A stretch of DNA of 11,409 nucleotides from Porticoccaceae bacterium (GTDB lineage: Bacteria; Pseudomonadota; Gammaproteobacteria; Pseudomonadales; Porticoccaceae): the NCBI GenBank assembly GCA_023229065.1, contig JALNZZ010000065.1, forward strand, positions 1-11,409, read 5' to 3'. The position numbers were made by a program, and so were the translations under genes. Numbering within the stretch: position 1 is the first letter of the stretch; each line of letters starts with the position of its first letter. Shown here piece by piece: positions 7,692 to 11,409 of this stretch. The notes below the pieces were generated by a model that had not been told where the DNA came from, did not search any database, and saw nothing but the letters and a program-made list of their open reading frames with translations.

Positions 7692-8501
7692 ATGCGCGAC
7701 CGGCATAACCAGGAATTTATCTATCAGCTGTTCGCCCTGCTGCTGTCCGTGATTTTGGTACACGGCCTGTATGTAGCGCTGATCCGCCCCAACGCCCACG
7801 CCAAGCTGGAAGCGGATCAGCTCCGCCAGCAAGCCAGTGAAACCTTCGTCGCTGAGCGCTCCCTCTACGTCGTGCTCAAGGACTACGAGCAGGAGGCCTG
7901 CCTGATTCTGATGCTGTGGGCAATCGCCATCATGGCCTACAAAGGACGCCGCACCCTGGCCGAGCGCCGCCTGTTGCAGGCGCCCCTGCTACAGGTGACT
8001 GAGGGCACCCGCATCCTGCCGGAAGATGCCCGCCAGCTCACGCGTCCCATTCAGGCGCTGCCGGAAGAGCAGCAGGAATTTCTGCTCGCCCGCGCCCTAT
8101 CCACAGCCCTGCACCGCTTCAGCGCCACCGGCAACATCCACGAGGTGTCCGCAGCCGTCGGCACTGTCTGCGACACGGAGAGCGAGCGCCTCGACTCGGA
8201 GCTCTCCATGATCCGCTACATCACCTGGGCGGTGCCCTCCATCGGCTTTATCGGCACCGTACGCGGCATCGGCGATGCCCTCAGCCAGGCCCACCGGGCA
8301 GTGCAAGGCGATATCGCCGGGGTAACAGAAAGCCTCGGCGTGGCTTTCAACTCCACCTTTATCGCCCTGGTGGTCAGTATTGTGCTGATGTTCCTGCTGC
8401 ACCAGCTGCAGCTGGTGCAGGAACGCCTGGTACTGGACACCCACAACTACTGTGACCGCAACTTGTTGCGCCACCTGAAGGCCGACGAGGAAACATCGTG
8501 A
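7692..8501 (+). CDS. MotA/TolQ/ExbB-family proton channel subunit
   Basis: The protein is 269 residues with four predicted membrane helices at about 12-31, 69-84, 174-196 and 215-236. A helical periplasmic loop lies between the first two, and a basic-ended cytoplasmic region of about 90 residues lies between the second and third. This four-helix layout is closer to MotA than to three-helix TolQ/ExbB. The last two helices carry the family signature: VPSIGFIGTVRGIGDAL (181-197), then SLGVAFNSTFIALVVSI (214-230). T189 and T222 fall where ExbB and TolQ have their two conserved pore threonines. The family forms pentameric inner-membrane channels around a dimer of ExbD/TolR/MotB and couples proton flow to movement of that dimer. 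The likely dimer partners are the two VWA proteins downstream. The gene overlaps the next one by 4 nt. Confidence 0.92.
   Translation: MRDRHNQEFIYQLFALLLSVILVHGLYVALIRPNAHAKLEADQLRQQASETFVAERSLYVVLKDYEQEACLILMLWAIAIMAYKGRRTLAERRLLQAPLLQVTEGTRILPEDARQLTRPIQALPEEQQEFLLARALSTALHRFSATGNIHEVSAAVGTVCDTESERLDSELSMIRYITWAVPSIGFIGTVRGIGDALSQAHRAVQGDIAGVTESLGVAFNSTFIALVVSIVLMFLLHQLQLVQERLVLDTHNYCDRNLLRHLKADEETS
8487..8492 (+). promoter_or_regulatory. Shine-Dalgarno deciding GTG 8498 start
   Basis: GAGGAA lies 5 nt before GTG 8498. The GTG overlaps the stop of the proton-channel gene as GTGA. The strong site and overlap justify a non-ATG start and suggest coupled translation. Confidence 0.7.
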
Positions 8502-9805
8502 GCAACACCCCCGTTATCGAGCTGGTCGACAGCGAGATTCTCGCCTGCAGTGCCGACGGTCGACTGCTGCGCGACCCCGGATTTGCCCTTCTCAACAGCA
8601 GTGGCATAGATACCGGTGAAGCCGCCTTCAACCAGGCCTGGCTACACCCCCAGCGCAGCTTCAACCAGTTCTGGCAGCGGCTCAGCCTGACCCCCCTGAC
8701 AAACGGCAACCGCTATGCCCGCCACTACGCCGACCTCGCCTATGCTCAGCTCGCCCAGCTCCACCGACAGCTGGGGGAGCCGGGAGAAATTCTTTTTGCC
8801 ATCCCCGGCAGCTTCTCCCGCGACCAGCTCGCCATTCTGCTCGGCCTCGCCAATGCCCTGCCAGTAAAGACTCTCGGCCTGGTGGACGCCGCTGTGGCAG
8901 CCGCCAGCACCCTGGATGGCATCGCCCTTAACCGCAGCGATGCAGAACTGCTGTACCTCGATATCCAGCTTCACCAGGCTGTGCTGACCCGTCTCAGTGG
9001 TGGCGGGCAGGTAGTTCGCCAGGCGGTGGAAGTACTGCCGGATGCCGGCCTGCATCACTTTTACAGCGGCTGGGCTCAATACATCGCCAACCTGTTTATT
9101 CGCGAATACCGCTACGACCCCCTGCACACCGCTGCTGGCGAGCAACAGCTGTTCAGCAAACTGCCCAGCGTTCTATCCGCCCTCGCCCGGAGCCCCGAGG
9201 CCACGCTGGAACTGGCCACTCCGCAAGGGGACTTCCGCCTCAACCTGCAGCGCAGCGCCTTGCTCGACAGCAGCCTGTCGCGCATCAACCGGCTGCGGGA
9301 GCAAATCGCCCGCCTGGCAATCAACGGCCCCTTGGTGGCCAGTCATCGGCTCGGCAAACTCCCGGGCCTCGACGCCCTGCTGAACGCCCAGCTACTGGAT
9401 GAGCGCCAGGCTATCGACGCCTGCCGGCAAGCCGCCGACGTCATCCACAGCGAAGGAGACAGCGGCGTCGACTTCATTACCCGCCTGCCGCGCCACAGCA
9501 CAGGCGAAAACACCGCCCCGCCCCAACCGGTCGCGGCGCTGGCACCACCCCCAACCCACCTGCTGCACGGCCACCGCGCCTGGCCCCTGGACAGCGAACT
9601 CGGTATCGAGATTGGCGACAACGGTATTGCCATCAGCCGCGACGCCGCAGCCCCCCTGCTGATCCGCACTGCCAGCGGTCGTACCTGGCTCGAACACAGC
9701 CGCTACCAAATAGCAGTGGAAGGCGACCGCGACAACCTGCGCAGCGGCGACTCGCTGCGCGCCGAGGGCTATGAACTGCGCCTGATCGAGGCTGCCGAGA
9801 ACTAG
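8498..9805 (+). CDS. Hsp70/actin-like (ASKHA-fold) cytoplasmic protein with possible FHA-like tail
   Basis: The protein is 435 residues from GTG 8498, with no signal peptide or membrane helix, so it is the only clearly cytoplasmic product here. The N-terminal half follows the order of actin/Hsp70 ATPase cores. VIELVDSEILACSADG (6-21) sits where the phosphate-1 loop belongs. IPGSFSRDQLAILLGLA (102-118) matches the Hsp70 VP-x-x-F-x-x-x-Q segment. LVDAAVAAA (128-136) matches the (E/D)-x-x-AAA segment, and LLYLDIQLHQAVLTRL sits where the DLGGGT phosphate-2 loop should be. The Gly/Thr residues that grip ATP are largely absent, so it may be a pseudo-ATPase or bind nucleotide unusually. After a Pro-rich linker (about 335-352), residues about 355-435 are strand-rich, with ISRDAA, RTWLEH and LRSGDSLRAEGYELRLI recalling a degenerate FHA domain. 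Its place between channel and VWA genes suggests a cytoplasmic regulator or assembly factor of the motor. Confidence 0.6.
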   Translation: MSNTPVIELVDSEILACSADGRLLRDPGFALLNSSGIDTGEAAFNQAWLHPQRSFNQFWQRLSLTPLTNGNRYARHYADLAYAQLAQLHRQLGEPGEILFAIPGSFSRDQLAILLGLANALPVKTLGLVDAAVAAASTLDGIALNRSDAELLYLDIQLHQAVLTRLSGGGQVVRQAVEVLPDAGLHHFYSGWAQYIANLFIREYRYDPLHTAAGEQQLFSKLPSVLSALARSPEATLELATPQGDFRLNLQRSALLDSSLSRINRLREQIARLAINGPLVASHRLGKLPGLDALLNAQLLDERQAIDACRQAADVIHSEGDSGVDFITRLPRHSTGENTAPPQPVAALAPPPTHLLHGHRAWPLDSELGIEIGDNGIAISRDAAAPLLIRTASGRTWLEHSRYQIAVEGDRDNLRSGDSLRAEGYELRLIEAAEN

Positions 9806-9813
9806 ACCCTGAC

Positions 9814-10875
9814 ATGGCGAAGCGCAAGCGCGACATCAACCCCTTCAACCTGTCGTTTCTCGACATCATGGCCTGTGGCCTGGGCGCAGTAACCCTGTTA
9901 TTCCTGCTGCTCAAACACAGCCCCGATGCCGTCCAGGGCATCGCTGACCTGAGCGCCGAAACCAGCCTGCTCGCCGAAGAAATCCTCGAAGGCGAACGCC
10001 AGCAGGTTGAACTGCGCAACAGCATCCGCGCCCTGGAACAAGAAATTGTCGAAGCCCAGGGCCTGTCGGACCGGGTACTGCGCCAGATCGAAGAACGCCG
10101 CGAAGAACTCAGCTTGCAAGCCGACCCCGAGGACGAGATTCCCCTGTTGCGCCGCCAGGTGGAAGAACTGGAAGCCCGCACCGCTGAACTGCGGGAACAA
10201 GGCCGCGGCCAGGACCTCCAGCAGTTTGCCGGCGACGGCGACCGCCAATACCTCACCGGCCTCAAACTCGGCGGCCAGCGCATCCTGTTCCTGGTCGATG
10301 CCTCCGCCAGCATGCTGGCAGAAGACATCGTCAACGTAGTGCGCCGCCGCAACATGAGCGACCAGGTAAAACGCCAGTCCGAAAAATGGCAGCGAGCAGT
10401 GCGCACCGTCGAATGGCTGATGGCGCGCATCCCCCCCACCAGCCAATTTCAGATCATCGTCTTCGACACCGCCGCCACCCCAGCCCTGGCAGGCAGCGAT
10501 GGCAGCTGGCTGTCGAGCGCCGACAGCCGCCAGGCCGGAGAAGCACTGGCGGGCCTTAAAGCCAGAGTGCCGGGCGGCGGCACCAGCCTGATCAACGCCT
10601 TCAGCGCCATCAGAACCCTCTCCCCCGCCCCGGACAACGTGTTCCTGATCACCGACGGCCTGCCCACCCAGGGCCGCACGGCACCCCGCAAAAACACCAT
10701 CAGCGGCCGCGAACGCGCCGACCTCTTCAACGAGGCAGCGCGCGCCTTGCCTCGCGTGCCAGTCAATGTAATTCTCTTCCCCATGGAGGGCGACCCCTCC
10801 GCCGCCGCCCTGTTCTGGCAACTGGGGATCGCCTCGGGAGGGTCCTTTATGAGCCCTGCCACCGACTGGCCTTGA
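9814..10875 (+). CDS. VWA-domain protein with TolR/ExbD-like N-terminal transmembrane helix
   Basis: The protein is 353 residues. A short basic start (KRKR) precedes one transmembrane helix at about 13-33, giving an N-in topology with a periplasmic body. The segment SFLDIMACGLGAVTLLFLLL contains Asp17 at the cytoplasmic start of the helix. TolR, ExbD and MotB place their essential proton-pathway aspartate at the same point. Residues about 48-140 are a strongly charged coiled coil. Residues about 156-353 are a complete von Willebrand A domain with a metal-ion-dependent adhesion site: D162-A-S-A-S166, then T257 in GGGTS and D281 in ITDG. The first motif has Ala where most VWA domains have Gly, but all metal-binding positions are kept. 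The likely role is the moving or sensing partner of the upstream channel, with the VWA domain binding a periplasmic ligand in a metal-dependent way. The gene starts 8 nt after the previous stop. Confidence 0.9.
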   Translation: MAKRKRDINPFNLSFLDIMACGLGAVTLLFLLLKHSPDAVQGIADLSAETSLLAEEILEGERQQVELRNSIRALEQEIVEAQGLSDRVLRQIEERREELSLQADPEDEIPLLRRQVEELEARTAELREQGRGQDLQQFAGDGDRQYLTGLKLGGQRILFLVDASASMLAEDIVNVVRRRNMSDQVKRQSEKWQRAVRTVEWLMARIPPTSQFQIIVFDTAATPALAGSDGSWLSSADSRQAGEALAGLKARVPGGGTSLINAFSAIRTLSPAPDNVFLITDGLPTQGRTAPRKNTISGRERADLFNEAARALPRVPVNVILFPMEGDPSAAALFWQLGIASGGSFMSPATDWP

Positions 10876-10895
10876 GAGGTTGCATGAGCGTGACG

Positions 10896-10902
10896 AAGAG
10901 GA
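10896..10902 (+). promoter_or_regulatory. Shine-Dalgarno deciding GTG 10910 start
   Basis: AAGAGGA ends 7 nt before GTG 10910. With this start the membrane aspartate falls at residue 17, exactly as in the preceding VWA protein. The upstream in-frame TTG at 10880 would add ten charged residues and break that match. Confidence 0.65.
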
Positions 10903-10909
10903 CCTCGCC

Positions 10910-11409
10910 GTGACAAGACAACGCCGCCCAATGCCGGACATGAGCCTGTCCTTTCTCGACATTGTCAGCTGCGGCCTCGGCGCCGTCTTACTGCTGGTAC
11001 TGATCGCCCGCCCCGGCGACCCCACCGCCTTCGAAAGCGGCGAAGACCTCCACCGCAGCCTGCGAGACCTTCAGCAGCAACTCTTCGAAGTGCGCGGCGA
11101 AGCCACAGTGCTCAACCGCGAACTGCAGAGCAAACAGGAACAACTGTCCGACTACCGCCAACGCATCGCCCGACTCCAGGCACAACTCGCCAGCCTCGAG
11201 CGCCAACACCAGGCCGTGGCCGAAGTCGACACCACCGAACGAGACGAACTCGCCCTCGCCCTGCAAGTCCTCACCGAAGAGATGCAGCGCCTGCTGGCAC
11301 AGCGCGAACACACCGCCAACGACCTGGTAGGCGGCATCCCCGTCGACAGCGAGTACCTGATCTTCATCATCGACACCTCCGGCAGCATGGTGAACTACGT
11401 CTGGCCCAA
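10910..11409 (+). CDS. Second VWA-domain protein with TolR/ExbD-like N-terminal helix (3' end outside window)
   Basis: At least 166 residues are visible, and the reading frame is open at the window edge. From GTG 10910 the protein begins with a basic stretch and then SLSFLDIVSCGLGAVLLLVL, a helix at about 13-33 with Asp17. It is collinear with the preceding protein at every key position of this helix. Residues about 44-140 form a Gln/Glu/Arg/Leu-rich coiled coil with little identity to the neighbour's. A VWA domain then starts, with a textbook MIDAS motif, D155-T-S-G-S159, after a hydrophobic strand (YLIFII). The remaining MIDAS residues lie beyond the window. It is clearly a paralogue of its neighbour, and the two could form a heterodimer inside one channel pentamer, though separate homodimers are also possible. 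It starts 34 nt after the previous stop. Confidence 0.87.
   Translation, partial: MTRQRRPMPDMSLSFLDIVSCGLGAVLLLVLIARPGDPTAFESGEDLHRSLRDLQQQLFEVRGEATVLNRELQSKQEQLSDYRQRIARLQAQLASLERQHQAVAEVDTTERDELALALQVLTEEMQRLLAQREHTANDLVGGIPVDSEYLIFIIDTSGSMVNYVWP

Noticed and set aside
8498..9805. Type VI secretion FHA component
   Set aside because: The tail is only faintly FHA-like and no Tss genes occur in the window.
9898..11025. 375-codon open frame on the minus strand
   Set aside because: It is antisense to the two VWA genes, whose motifs are clear. The product has no domain and its composition mirrors GC-rich codons.
7692..11409. Zorya-type anti-phage system
   Set aside because: There is a MotA-like channel, but the channel lacks the long cytoplasmic tail of ZorA. 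The partner proteins have VWA rather than OmpA-like domains, and no nuclease or helicase effector is present in the window.

Overview
The window is one unbroken, single-direction gene cluster of ten protein genes, all on the + strand. The gaps run from a 4-nt overlap to 54 nt. Every gene except the Hsp70/actin-like one carries a signal peptide, lipobox or membrane anchor. The high GC content, the TonB/Tol-type envelope proteins, the lipoboxes and the SecA-type signals point to a Gram-negative bacterium. A high-GC marine gammaproteobacterium (Cellvibrionales/Halieaceae-like) is my best guess, made from general feel rather than a marker gene. There is no RNA gene, mobile element, CRISPR array or convincing terminator, and no gene-free stretch longer than 54 nt.

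Layout: (1) 1-1518, exported TPR protein ending in a TonB-C-like domain; (2) 1543-2553, Ser/Ala/Gly-rich lipoprotein; (3) 2560-3744, lipoprotein with a glycine zipper; (4) 3747-5255, membrane-anchored periplasmic TPR protein with a PEGA-like end; (5) 5255-7315, membrane-anchored protein with five PEGA-type repeats and a SUMF1/FGE-like domain without catalytic cysteines; (6) 7370-7690, small secreted disordered protein; (7) 7692-8501, MotA/TolQ/ExbB-type proton channel; (8) 8498-9805, Hsp70/actin-like cytoplasmic protein with a possible FHA-like tail; (9) 9814-10875, VWA protein with a TolR/ExbD-like N-terminal transmembrane helix; (10) 10910-end, a second such VWA protein, cut by the window edge.

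The central inference is that genes 7, 9 and 10 encode a proton-motive-force-driven stator of the ExbB-ExbD/TolQ-TolR/MotA-MotB type. In it the usual periplasmic domain of the D subunit would be replaced by a coiled coil plus a metal-binding VWA domain, and two different D-type subunits would be made. Both VWA proteins carry an aspartate at residue 17 in the same SFLDI(M/V)xCGLGAV context, where TolR/ExbD/MotB place their essential proton-carrying aspartate. The channel protein keeps the two pore threonines of the family. The TPR, PEGA, SUMF1-like, TonB-C-like and lipoprotein partners could form a periplasmic and outer-membrane assembly moved or gated by this motor, and the Hsp70/actin-like protein could act on its cytoplasmic face. 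I do not recognise this as a named system. It is neither Ton/Tol, flagellar Mot, Zorya nor the Gld machinery, although the FGE-like protein plus proton motor recalls GldK with GldL/GldM.
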